Positions 10,570 through 21,649 of a DNA stretch of 64,000 nucleotides are shown piece by piece. The notes beneath the pieces were generated by a model. The model was not told the origin of the DNA. It saw only the letters and a list, made by a program, of their open reading frames with translations, and did no database searches. The stretch comes from Notolepis coatsorum. Lineage: Eukaryota; Chordata; Actinopteri; Aulopiformes; Paralepididae. Within the stretch, counting starts at the first letter, position 1, and each line of letters opens with the position of its first letter. Both the position numbers and the translations under genes were made by a program. The stretch covers positions 89,080,183 through 89,144,182 of the forward strand of contig OZ020589.1 in the NCBI GenBank assembly GCA_963971535.1. The letters run 5' to 3'.

Positions 10570-11126
10570 GGCCCTCATTTATCAACGTGGCGTACGCACA
10601 GATATGTGCTTAACCCGTGCGTACAACCATTTCTAAGCAAAGTGCGGGATTTATCAATTTGAACGTGAACTTGACTTTGTGCTTATGTCTACGCACAGCT
10701 CTGAGCATGCTTAGCTGACGCCCAGTGGTAGAATATCGTTACTACGGCATATGCGCTCCTCAGTTCATGCATTAGTTTCAATGCGGAAATAAGCGTTTGT
10801 GCATTACTCCTGACACTGGCGCGTGTTCTGTATGAACCGTAATTCATTATAGTTCATTGTGAAATAGCGACAGTAGTGTAATTATAATGGGCTCATGCGC
10901 GAACAAGAGGTTGGCTTGCTTGTTTGGCAGGGGGGGCAGACGCAGAACACCTAGTGTAACTCCCGCCGTGTCATAGTGTAATTCAAGTTAAGCTTAAGTA
11001 TGATGTCATATAGTAGAACCGGTTAGAACAGGCTAGAACCTTCCAGAACTGCGCTCCACAGTGTATAAATAGAGAGAACTTACAAGGGTTCTCTCTCTCA
11101 CTTCTCAACCACCATCAACCACCTAG

Positions 11127-11667
11127 CCCCTTTCGTGACTGTGATGCACCGAGTGAATCCACAGTCACTTGCTCCTCAATAGGAAACCAACCTAGATTTA
11201 CCCTGACCGAACCGTTCGTTATACAAGAATCACAGAGACGTTTCAAAGGTACTCACAGTTGCAGGAGGGTTTCGGACAGAGATATGGGATGGTTTGAAAG
11301 CTCGGCGTTGCTAATAAACATTTTAAATATTTTTTATAAACTGGTCAACACTGCATTATTCCCGGCGTTGTGTGCATGATGCGCATGCGCTGTGATCACA
11401 CCAGGCAGCCAACGCCGGAAATAATGCCGTGTTGACCAGTTTATAAAAAATATTTAAAATGTTTATTAGCAACGCCGAGCTTTCAAACCATCCCGTATCT
11501 CTGTCCGAAACCCTCGTGCAACTGTGAGTACCTTTGACATTTCTCTGTGATTCTTGTATAACGAACGGTTCGGTTAGAACCAGTCCTTCAGGGTAAATCT
11601 AGGTTGGTTTCCTATTGAGGAGCAAGTGACTGTGGATTCACTCGGTGCATCACAGTCACAAAAGGGG
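11127..11667. mobile_element. 541-bp near-perfect palindromic foldback element
   Basis: Arms of about 260 bp run from CCCCTTTCGTGACTGTGATG at the left to the complement ending at 11667, with the centre near 11397 (GCGCATGCGC). Few mismatches are visible between arms. There is no ORF. It sits inside the Harbinger element. The start of the arm, GTGATGCACCGAGTGA, also appears at about 26841-26856. Confidence 0.85.
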
Positions 11668-12481
11668 TTACAGAACCCACCTCCACCAAACGCAATTAAA
11701 TATTGTTTCAAATAAAAAGCGACATACTATTATTTTGTGTCATGTTTCCAAATAAGATTGGCCACAACGAAATGCTTTCTACTTCAATTTGTTGGTTAGA
11801 ATAGATTACCTCGCTCTGTTGAAACTTCACTGAGACTAACAGTAAAAGACACGCACAGACGTGATAATAATAATAATAACAATAATAATAATAGAGCTTC
11901 ATTTTATATAGCGCCTTTCAAGAGACCCATGCAAGGTCGCTTTACATAGATAGGGGGGGAAATAACAAAGTAATAAACATAGTGGACAGACTATGTAAAT
12001 ATGATGATGGGATTCAAGTTCATGTTTGTATTTATCACATAGGCAGGCTACACATGGCGTATAGGCTACATCATACATGGCAGTGAGATTCATTGTTCTT
12101 GTATATGCTCTCGTATTATTGTTTATATAGGCTACATCAAAATAGATTGTATGCCTCTAGAAATCATATGCAGCAGGTAGAAAATTTACGGAAAATCCGT
12201 CGCGATTTGGAATACAATTGAGGAGAACTTTAATCCCTGGGTATTAATCGAACAAAACGGAAAAAGGCAGTCATATTCCAGCATGGGCTTTATTAGTTAA
12301 TATGGTCTTTAAGAGATATCATATCCGACATCACCGTACGTGTACATGTCTGTCAGCCTGTCTCGTATTTCTCCATAACACGCAATTCCCTCGGGTCAGT
12401 CCATTATTTCACATCCCATGGGGGTGTTTCACGACCATATATGGATAATCGGGGCGGTTCTGGTATGCAAATACTTAAAAC

Positions 12482-12934
12482 TAGGGATGCTCGATATTGG
12501 CTTTTTTACCGATACCGATATTCCGATATTGTCCAACTCTTAATTTCCGATACCGATACGATACCGATATCAACCGATACCGATATATGCAGGATTTCCC
12601 CCCAAAAAAACGGAATAATTTCAGGTAACTAATAATTTCACTGGATGCATTCAAAAGGCTTTCTAAATGTAAGCATTATCTGTGCAAAATGTGATAATTA
12701 AAAAAGTTAAAATTAACATACAAGTTGTTGAATTAAACCAACATGCATACTTTTGACAATAAATAAAATAAAAATTGGTTCTTACTTGCTTGCCTGGGTA
12801 AATAAAGGTAAAAAAAAAAAAAAAAAAAATTGTTTTTTTTATTTTTTTTTCCGATACCGATATTTTCCGATATCACATTTTACTGCCGATATCGGCCGAT
12901 AATATCGGTCGGCCGATAATATCGGACATCCCTA
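12482..12934. mobile_element. hAT MITE with 8-bp target duplication
   Basis: Starts TAGGGATG and ends CATCCCTA, flanked by the perfect 8-bp duplication CTTAAAAC (12474-12481 and 12935-12942). The subterminal parts are dense in CCGATACCGATA and ATCGGCCGATA words. No ORF. It is inserted in the Harbinger, whose own copy at 47319 lacks it, so it is younger than that element. Confidence 0.93.
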
Positions 12935-13514
12935 CTTAAAACCATGCACAAGCTCAAGCTTAGGATCAAAGTGATATTTATCAAGACAGGTGTGCGTAGG
13001 ACCTGTGTACGCACGTGTGATAAATCCCATTTTTTTTGTGCGTGCACACATTAAAAATTCCGTGCTTACGTATGAAAATAGAATACTTTCTAAGAAAAAA
13101 TTGATAAATGAGGGCCCTGGTGAGGCCAACGAGGCCGTAGCATCGGGACCCCACCAGACGGTCACTGGTGACACTACCCCCCACATCGCCAGCGTATCGG
13201 ACAGGGCCCAAATCAAGAGCAGGCCCTTCCCCCCTTGGCACGCCGCTCTGAAGCACTCTACAAGAGGCTACCCCCCCACAACACTGCAGGGCCAGTCGGC
13301 GTGCCGGGGAGACAACCCCCAAGGAGGTTGATCCCTCAATCCAGGCAACAGGCCCCAAGAGCAGAACTCGACCTGTGCCTGGAGCACTGTGGACTAGACA
13401 GGCGCCTAAAGGGCCTACTGTGAGAACAGTATCCCGGCGGAAGGGGTGTTCGGTATGCTGTGCACCATGTCATAACCCCCACAAACCCAACCCCCAATCC
13501 AGTGGGGTCGAGGT

Positions 13515-14947
13515 TCAAAGAAGAGGATGACACAATTGGCAGACGTCATGAAAGATGCGGGGGCACACGGGGTCATCTCGGGCAGACGGGGTCATCTGCT
13601 GCATGGCCGACCCGAAAAGTCCAGCATCAGAGTGGGGGGCCATGAGCAGTGGAATCCTCCTCTGGTCCGGCACCCGCGCCTGCTCCAGCCAAAGGTGGCG
13701 CTGGATGAGAGTGGCCAGGGCGCGCTCCTTCCCGGCGGCTATCGCCTGCAGCTGGGTCAGATGCAGGATGGTTTCAGCCGCCTGGGCGTGGAGGTACCGT
13801 TGATGGTCATCTAGTACCGTCCCGCCCGCCATCAGCCCCGACATGTAGCGCGCCAGCTGCGCAATGTTGGAGGTTGCAGCCAGGCTCTGTGTCGAGGCGA
13901 TGTACACCTGGTCACTCCACGACGCCAACTGCCTAGCCGACTTCCCCTGGGGAACTGGCTTTCTTAATGGCTCCCACATCATCTCGGGGCAAAGGATGGC
14001 TGCCATCGGGCTATCAAGTCGAGGCACCCCGTCCCTTAGCCCCTGGACCAAACCCACCACCCGCGTGACTGGCACGTAGGCGGGGGTAAGGCCAACGATG
14101 CGGGATATTACCTGTCCCGCTTCACGTAAGCCTCCATTGCTGGGAAGAATGGGCAGACAACGCCCGTCTCTCTCACAGGACGATGTTGCCAGAGATGACC
14201 TATCATGTCATCGGGAACAGGTGCCGGCAGTGGCTGCGGCAACGCCACGCCATTGGCGGCTGCGACGGCCGCCATGAGCTCGGGGAACAAGGCAAGCAAC
14301 TCCCCTTGCATACCTTCTTCCACGTCACTCGCATCCCTCGCGTACGGGAGGCTGCACTGGACGCCGTCGTCCGACGCGGCAGATAGCTGGGCATCTCGTC
14401 TCCGGGGTGGAGGTTTTAACCCAGTCCCAGAGTACAAGGAACCCCAGGGAGACGTAGCACTCCCTGCCACTCCCTGAAGGGGAGAGTGACACGTCTCCGC
14501 TGGGCCTTCGAACAAGAGAGCCCTCGCCCCCTCCATGTAATCCTCAGTCTCCATCGGATATGGAGAAGAGGCGAGAGAACTCTCGCTCGGCTCCAGCACA
14601 ACATTACAACCAGGCCATTCACCCCCGCTCCTCGCCGTCTTACGACGAGAGCGAGCCGAGGCAAAGAGTATGCGACGCAAATCCCCGGCCACCAGAGGAA
14701 CTGTTGGCCTACCGGCCAACTGTCCCCTGGCGGGTGAACCAGGGCCAGAACTCGGCCTCCTCACAGGAGATGGGAGCTCAACGGCCCCTCGGCGAAGCAC
14801 ACTCTCCTCCGGGCGCCGCCCAGGCGCACCTGTTTGCCATGACCGTGGAACTAGAGATGCCCCACGACGCACAGAGGATGCCGCGATAGTGAAGCGCTGG
14901 TGGAGGGTAGCGTTGTAGTCGTCTAGACCCTCCGACGGTGAAGACAT
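13515..14947 (-). pseudogene. DIRS gag-like pseudogene
   Basis: On the minus strand a likely start MSSPSEGLDDYN at 14947 opens a frame that continues to CPFFPAMEAYVKRDR near 14110. The frame then changes and the second part (14075-13515) continues with PVTRVVGLVQGLRDG and QRHLWLEQARVP, then LLMAPHSDAGLFG. The RHLWL and SGLFG-like motifs resemble the gag-like protein of DIRS elements as I recall it. At least one frameshift near 14090-14105 breaks it. Upstream in-frame codons to 15106 are probably leader, not protein. The product would be a nucleocapsid-like protein, but it is not expected to be functional. Confidence 0.65.
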
Positions 14948-15222
14948 TATCTCTTTGTTTTTTCGAAAAATAGCGAGAGAGAAAAAACAAAGATACAATG
15001 TCAACGTAGCTCCTCTCCAACAAACTACTTTGGCACTAAACTTAAAGTGGTGTGTTACAGACACTTTCGGTGGTGAAAGTAGGGAAGGAGCTGATTGTGT
15101 GGCCACGACCCCGCTTATATAGGAGCGGATGTGGGTGTGGCCAGGCGGAGGTAAATAGGTGTGTGCATGTGGAGAAAGTTATTCATTATTAGAGTGGGTA
15201 AAGGGATAGTTCCAATAGAGCA

Positions 15223-15829
15223 GAGTGTAAAGCTATACGATCTATAACGGTAGTCTACAAGGAAATTCGCTTCCCTAAACTCCGAAAGGGATCGGATTTG
15301 GATGTTATTCTTTGAAGTTGTGTTACAAATGGAACGGTCTTTCCCCGCGGAACACAAGTTACATAACGTTACACAGGTCGTGCTATGCATGCTTAGCTTG
15401 CTAACGTTAAGATAGCAGTGTAACTTAATGTTACACTATGCATGCTTTTTTCAAACCCTTTGTTCTCTCCTCTATGATGAAAGCAGAGCTCTCTGTCTGT
15501 GTCTGCTTTCACACCTCTCAAGTACCCTGTAATGAATGAGCTGTAATGAACAGGCGCTCACACACACCAGACCACACCCCCTCAGAGGCTCCGCTCCCCG
15601 CAAATGTAGTCTTTTCCCAATGTTTCTGAATACATACTGTCAGACAACTCATTTACAAGTTGTATTAAGTTTTGCAAATAAGGAAACAGAGAAAGAACAT
15701 TTCAAAGCAGTCAAAAATGCAATATTTCTATTTTGACCTATTTCTGAAATGGGAGACATTTTCGCGATTTCTGAGGAATGTAACCTGCCGCACCAAGTCG
15801 GGTTTGGTCAGGTCGGGCCACATATATAC
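15223..15829. other. No gene recognised
   Basis: Beyond the DIRS right end only short frames exist. A short inverted word around ATGCATGCTT recurs at about 15384 and 15440. No class assigned. Confidence 0.35.
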
Positions 15830-16050
15830 ATTAAAATCACATTAAAACTAAGTGGATACTCTGTACAAGGGATTCAGAAGGCCAGGCTGAACAGATGTGT
15901 TTTCAGCAGCGATTTAAAAGTGGCAAGTGACTGGGCAGACCTAATATTAACAGGTAGACTGTTCCAGAGGCAGCGAAGGCTGGATCGTCTCTGGTTTTTA
16001 GCCTTGCTCTGGGGACATCCAGGAGCATTTGATTAGAGGACCTCAGAGCG
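15830..16050 (-). mobile_element. LINE-D (L2-like) 3' fragment
   Basis: Near-duplicate of 17337-17505: both contain TTTTCAGCAGCGATTTAAAA and TAGCCTTGCTCTGGGGACAT. In the minus orientation this encodes the tail of an L2-type reverse-transcriptase ORF. It stops abruptly at 16050, where a different GGGACAGTCC-containing sequence begins. Confidence 0.7.
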
Positions 16051-16300
16051 GGACAGTCCTGATATTGGTCCGTTTGTCCCGCGTCCCGCAACAACAAAAC
16101 AATGTCCTGCAATTCAAAGATAAAAAAAAAAAAATTATTTTTAATTTTTTATTTTTTATCTTTCAAAGATTATTATTTAATTTTTTTTAAAAATGTTGTT
16201 AATTTAATGCCTCGTTCCAATACCCTCTTATATTTAAAATAAAAAAATCGGGCGACGTCACAAACCAATGCATTGCGCAGCCGAGCAATAGTATCCATCT

Positions 16301-16526
16301 GCAGGACCACAGCACCGACACATTCAGGACCGCAACACTTTGCGGACCCACACTCTCCAGACCCTCGCTCCCATTGGCTGATTTGGGTCACGTGACCGTC
16401 CCACCCAATGGCTGAATTGGAGTGGGACGGTCACGTGACCCAAATCAGCCAATGGGAGCGAGGGTCTGGAGAGTGTGGGTCCGCAAAGTGTCACGGTCCT
16501 GAGAGTGTCGGTGCTGTGGTCCTGCA
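16301..16526. repeat. Long hairpin-forming inverted repeat
   Basis: Arms of about 103 bp (16301-16403 and 16424-16526) mirror each other with few mismatches: the left arm begins GCAGGACCACAGCACCGACA and the right arm ends with its complement. The loop is about 20 bp. GGTCACGTGACC occurs in both arms. Probably the body of a foldback or hAT-derived element. Confidence 0.85.
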
Positions 16527-16596
16527 GCAGGATGCATCTCCAGCCGAGGCTGCTGAGCAGCTCACTCGAGTCGCGCTGCCTGTCACCTGTCCGAGC

Positions 16597-16953
16597 CGGT
16601 GTTCTGCGAAATTCTACTACTCTGCTGAGAACTGCTGCCGTAGCGCGAATCGCCTATATGTTTGGACAGCTGGGTGACGTCACCCTATAGTTCACTCCGA
16701 ATTCCAACAGGTGTACCGACATTTTATCATCTACAAATACATTCGGCTGCAAAGCCAATTACATGCAAATATTTACATGCATATACAGTTCAAAAGGTGC
16801 AATGAAAAACATATGTTTAAGATATTGTTTAAGATATATCAACAACAAGACTCAACAAGACGTTCGTCAGCAAGGTGGCAGGATATTGTAGTGTGAACGA
16901 TTGTGGGTCATGCGCATGCGTGCCAGCAGGTAGTAGAATTTCGCAGAACACCG
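16597..16953. mobile_element. Small MITE with 24-bp terminal inverted repeats
   Basis: CGGTGTTCTGCGAAATTCTA at the left end is mirrored exactly at 16930-16953. The interior is AT-rich and non-coding, and no clear target duplication is visible. Superfamily unknown. Confidence 0.7.
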
Positions 16954-17299
16954 TTTCAGATGATCCCCAAAAGGTAGAATGCAGGATCTGCCACTGACAG
17001 GAGCTTCACCCATGGAGGAGAGGGGGACGTCACATATAGTTGTTCAGAGGAGCGCCTCTTCAGCAAGTCTGGCCTGACTATTATTGAGAACTGAATCAAT
17101 CAGAGGGTCGGTTTGTTATAATAACAGAATACACTGGGAGTATCGCCGGGACACTGTCCAGAGGGAAGGGGGCAATAGAATCCGGAGGCTAATATCCCCA
17201 AAACCGGAGGTGAGTTTAATAAGATTAATAACAAAATTAGCTATATATAGCCTACCGTCTGCGTCGAATATGATAGGCATTTAAATAATAAATACATTT
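16954..17299. other. Possible hAT relic
   Basis: A weak in-frame match to a hAT C-terminal motif (FSKSGLTIIEN then stop) lies near 17058-17092, and CGGGACACTGTCC near 17147 resembles GGGACAGTCC at 16052. Together they hint at a hAT element spanning 16050-17160 that carries the hairpin and the small MITE. Weak evidence. Confidence 0.3.
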
Positions 17300-17960
17300 A
17301 TTTCATTTTAATTAGCAACAATTTTTTTTTTAAATACTGTGTTTTCAGCAGCGATTTAAAAGTGGCAAGTGACTGGGCAGACCTAATATTAACAGGTAGA
17401 CTGTTCCAGAGGCGCGGGGCAGCCACAGCGAAGCCTGGATCGTCTCTGGTTTTTAGCCTTGCTCTGGGGACATCCAGGAGCATTTGATTAGAGGACCTCA
17501 GAGCTCTGGATGGGGTGTGGACATGCAGGAGATCTGCGAGGTAGGAAGGGGCAAGGCCATTTAGGGCTTTAAAAACGATCAATAACAGTTTAAAATCAAT
17601 CCTGCACTGGACCAGAAGCCAGTGAAGGCCGGATCGGACAGGTGTATTATGTTCTCGCTTCCATGTCGTGCCGCAGCGTTTTGTACCATCTGTAGGCGGT
17701 GTATGGTGGACTGCTCTAAACCTACATAAAGGGAGTTAGAGTAGTTTAGCCGGGAGGTAATCAGGGCGTGGATTGGTGTCTCTAGGCCTTTAGGGGGGAG
17801 ATACGGTTTAGCTTTTGCCAGAAACCTGAGCTGGAAAAAGCTAGCTCTAACAACAGAGCTAACCTGCTTATCAAGTCTGAGGGAGCTATCAAGGAACACA
17901 CCAAGATGTTTAACAACAGGATGATTATGGGAACCTAAGGGGCCAGGGCATCAGCACAGT
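17300..17960 (-). mobile_element. LINE-D (L2-like) reverse-transcriptase tail
   Basis: Two minus-strand frames (17899-17579 and 17582-17298) give LDSSLRLDKQVSSVVRASFF, then ITSRLNYSNSLYVGL, then FKALNGLAPSYLADLL, with APRLWNSLPVNIRSAQSL near the end. This is the order expected for the C-terminal region of a fish L2-type LINE ORF2. A frame change and loss of the upstream catalytic region make it inactive. Confidence 0.8.
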
Positions 17961-18198
17961 CAACAAGTGTGTTTGGGCATCCAAACATAATCACCATATA
18001 CTGATATACTGATAATATACTGATATACTGTCCATGAGATGATGTGTCCATCAGTGAAGTGCCCATTTAAACCAAACAGAAAATGCCTGTGTTTTTGCTT
18101 TGAGTTGTTGGACATTGTGATTGATGAGACAGAAGCCAAGAATCTCATTCTCTCTCTCTCCTCTCTCTCTGTCTCTATCCTTTCTCTCCTCTCTCTCA

Positions 18199-18300
18199 AT
18201 TAAATTCAAAGGGGCTTCATTGACATTGGAAACCTATGTTTACATTGCCAAAGCCAGCGTTAGAACAATCAAAATAAAGAAAGAAAGCAATCAAAACAAT
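18199..18300 (-). mobile_element. LINE 3'-tail fragment beside the TC repeat
   Basis: AATTCAAAGGGGCTTCATTG followed by ACATTGGAAACC and TTTACATTGCCAAAGCC is, in reverse, a common fish retroposon 3' end. The same fragment is at 37292-37345, and both lie directly beside a long (TC)n tract. Confidence 0.5.
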
Positions 18301-18339
18301 CATATCAAACTCTATGTCTCCCTCTCTCACTCTCTTTCA

Positions 18340-18754
<415 letters not shown>

Positions 18755-18758
18755 TAAT

Positions 18759-20092
18759 TGTTACAAAGGATCAGATTAAACCGAATATATATATTTATTG
18801 ATTGATATATATTGCATAGTATTTGTATATCGTTTGATATCCCTTGTATATTCCTTGTACATATACACGGAATATCCCTTTAGCCTAGTACAGACCATAA
18901 TATTTCATTCTCCTATTGGACAGCGGTCCACAGGCGCCAGGGCCATGCCTCCAGAGTCAGGTTCAAGGCCACCGTCAAGACATGTCTGTACATGCCCGGC
19001 CTTGCCCAGGGATACGAGACAGAAATGAGGTTGGCACTAGATTGTTCGCCGTGCATATAAATATGGCGCAGGTGAATACAGAAGTAGAGTTACCCAATAA
19101 GTTGAAGCCTCACCCACGATACTCCGTGCGGTGAAGTATGGCCTGTTTGGCCCCAAATAGAGCATTGAGACCGCGTGCGAATTAATAACTGAATTGTCAG
19201 AGTTTGGCGCTATACCGTCGAGTGCGACATATTTCTATTAAGTCAGTAATAGTCTATTTGTGTATAGTGTATCGTGCGGCTAAAGTTCTACAGTGACCAG
19301 CATCACCAACGCTTCCTCGTATCAGCTAGAGTGCTTATCCAGGCTGGGCTGCTTTCATGGCGCTTTCACCCGAGGATACCTAGACGAGAACCGTGTGGAC
19401 ATGTACACTGGATTAATCTACCCGACGACTACATAGCCCTTTGCGGCTGGATTATATTTGTTTTGGTCCTGTGATTTATGGAGCGGAGAATCGCCGACGC
19501 CTACACGTGTGGGATTTACCCTGTGAGGAGCCACGTCGAGTCTGCGCCTCAGAGAGCCTGAGGCCGGCTAGCTTTCTTCACTGTGGAGCTACAGTCTACG
19601 GAGAACAGCTGTATTCGTCTGTGGATCAAGAGACTATTGCACCGTCTCCTGTACTTGGAGTCTCCTTAGTCATCGTTGACCAGACTCTCTACTACCGACA
19701 GATCCTCTACCCCTGCTGGCTTACAACCGGGGGGACCCTTCCAGTATCTCCCGCTATATATTACTAGTGTACCATAGATATAATTCCCTAAGATTCAGGT
19801 TGTATAATTACCTCCTGCGTAACCAGAGAATGGACATTCATTATTGATTTGCCTACGCACATTCCTTTGCCTTATAAGCGCATCCAAAGTAAAATAGAGA
19901 AGTATATTATGTACCTTTTGCTGCAATAAATACTTAATTACCACTTTGTGTGGAACCGATTCATTGTGGGAAGTGTTCATCATATTTATATATCATGTAC
20001 TGTATGGCCAGTAATTAAAGTACATAAAGCGGTAGTGGTTTAATGATACCATACTTATCAATACAGTCAGGGAATTGTACCCCTCAGTTACA
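18759..20092 (+). mobile_element. Solo LTR, BEL/Pao type (copy A)
   Basis: Begins TGTTACAAAGGATCAG and ends CCCCTCAGTTACA, with a perfect 5-bp duplication GTAAT on both sides (18754-18758 and 20093-20097). It aligns along its whole length with the LTRs of the BEL/Pao element at 51028-60151 and with copies at 28608 and 40830. No internal region is attached, so it is a solo LTR left by recombination. Short ORFs inside are not genes. Confidence 0.93.
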
Positions 20093-20097
20093 GTAAT

Positions 20098-20579
20098 CAT
20101 AGTCTCTTATCACAGGGCAGCCAGAGCTTCTACCCAATCGATTTCCTTCCTCGCGTATTGAATAGAAGTTGAAGGTCTCTTTGACTTTGACGCCATCCAG
20201 GAATCCTTGGTCCTGAAGATTGTTTTTATTGACGGAAAGATGTCGCAGAGTCTGGCAGCTGGAAAACAACATGTTAATACCACTTCACCTGCTACTAGCA
20301 GTCTGTACTCTTAATTACATTAATCCTCTGAGAGGCTGCAGAAGAAATATGAAAATTAGTGGCAATTCAATGAGAGTAATATACACGTATTTCATTTTCA
20401 TTTCAAACCTTTATTTAAACTCTAAAGGCAACTGAGGTTTCCCTCATTTACAGTCACGTCGAGAAATGTATGTACAGAAATAAGCAAAAAAAAGAAAAGC
20501 ATATAAAATCATAACAAAGAGATAAAGGTAGGAGATCAAGGTTTTAAACTCTTTAATGACTTTTGGAGTTCATTCCATG
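20098..20579. other. No gene recognised
   Basis: Spacer with no identifiable element. A segment near 20390-20440 (TTTCATTTCAAACCTTTATT) looks like the tail of a retroposon. Confidence 0.35.
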
Positions 20580-21189
20580 AGCTAGGGCAGCGGTTCTCAA
20601 ACTACGGGTCGTGACCCAAATTGGGGTCGTGGGTAGGTGACAAAAACCTAACCACGCATTGGCAAAAAAAAAAAAAAAGATCAAGCGAAAATCAGATCGA
20701 GTTTTCCACCTGGCCACTGTGTGTATTTGCCATGTCTCGCCCCTGCATCAACAGAGGCACAGTATTTCAATACACATCTCATACATCCTGCGCAGGTATA
20801 ATCACTGAGGCCACGTCTGGTCTTTTGTGAGTCAGAGGAGCGCAAAGTGCCGCGACGTGCATGTGCGTGCGTGCGTGACAGCCCTGCGCAGGTATATCGT
20901 CTGGTCTTTTGTGAGTCAATGTGTACTCAGACATTTGTGATCAACACTGTCTCGTAACTAAAGCACTTCCAGGGGGGGGGGGACTTTCCAGGCCAAGCAT
21001 ATAAAGCTGATTTGATTCATTTAACCTGGACACTCGCAATGGATAGGTTTGTCAGAAGCATCACATGCGTGTGTTCCAAATGCTGGCAAGAGAATACAGT
21101 AGTAGCGATACCAGACTACTATGAAACGGAGTAAAAGAAGTTATGATCCTAAATACTTGGCATATGGATTTACTTGAACTGGCCAAGAA

Positions 21190-21640
21190 GATGACCCGAG
21201 ACCACAGTGCGTTTTGTGTTACGAGATCCTTGCTAACGAGAGCTTTAAACCAAGTAAGTTAACTGTGCTGAAAACGGCAACAACCGTCAACGAAAAAGGA
21301 CTACATGCTTTGTTTATTGTTGCCAATTGGATTGCAAAGACTGGGAAACCCCACACACTTGCAGAGAGCTTTTGGTTGCCAGCTACTGAAAGTCAAGTTC
21401 ACTGGACAGGCCCTCGCAAAGTTTTGGATATCAGTCCGGAACGACTACCCAGTGCTGTGTAATGCTGCGCTGAGAAAGCTTGTCCCGTTTGCATCAACAT
21501 ACCTCTGTGAAGCGGGATTCTCGGCTCTGACATTAATAAAAAATAAATACAGATCTCGCCTCAGAGTAGAAGCGGATCTGCGCCTCTTTCTCAGCACAAC
21601 GCAGCCACATATCATAGAACTATCTTCAAATGTACAAGCA
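21190..21640 (+). pseudogene. hAT transposase C-terminal pseudogene (ZBED5-like)
   Basis: The frame 21305-21640 reads FTGQALAKFWISVRNDYPVL and then FASTYLCEAGFSALTLIKNK, followed by YRSRLRVEADLRL. This is the hAT C-terminal dimerisation segment (Y-L-C-E-x-G-F-S motif) close to the ZBED5/SCAN-associated family. An earlier part in another frame (CYEILANESFKPSKL, 21214-21300) resembles the BED-proximal region. The catalytic middle is missing, so no active transposase can be made. Confidence 0.85.
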
Positions 21641-21649
21641 CACCCTTCC

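Larger units (their letters stand above)
10570..13116. mobile_element. Harbinger-type DNA transposon remnant
   Basis: Terminal inverted repeats GGCCCTCATTTATCAA and TTGATAAATGAGGGCC are perfect over 16 bp, and a 3-bp CTG duplication flanks them (10567-10569 and 13117-13119), as expected for PIF/Harbinger elements. The subterminal region repeats words like GTACGCAC. A paralogous end occurs at 47319-47760. No transposase frame remains here. The interior carries a palindrome (11127-11667) and a hAT MITE (12482-12934). Confidence 0.85.
9470..15222 (-). mobile_element. DIRS-like retroelement, deleted and heavily interrupted
   Basis: Inverted terminal segments about 155 bp long match between 9916-10078 and 15067-15222 (shared words CTGCTCTATTGGAACTATCC and CTCCTATATAAGCGGGGTCG). 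A gag-like ORF reads inward on the minus strand from the right end. Inverted rather than direct termini together with this gag type are typical of tyrosine-recombinase (DIRS) retroelements. A further inverted pair, 9471-9519 against about 10107-10165, shares CCTATAACCCTAGTTAT. No reverse transcriptase or recombinase ORF remains. The copy is interrupted by a foldback MITE (9526-9915) and a Harbinger (10570-13116). Confidence 0.7.

Noticed and set aside
14183..14918. Plus-strand frames opposite the DIRS gag
   Set aside because: Antisense shadows of the GC-rich gag-like frame, with no recognisable motif.
19274..19767. Frames of about 100 codons in solo LTR A, repeated in copy B
   Set aside because: They lie within LTR sequence, change between copies and show no domain.
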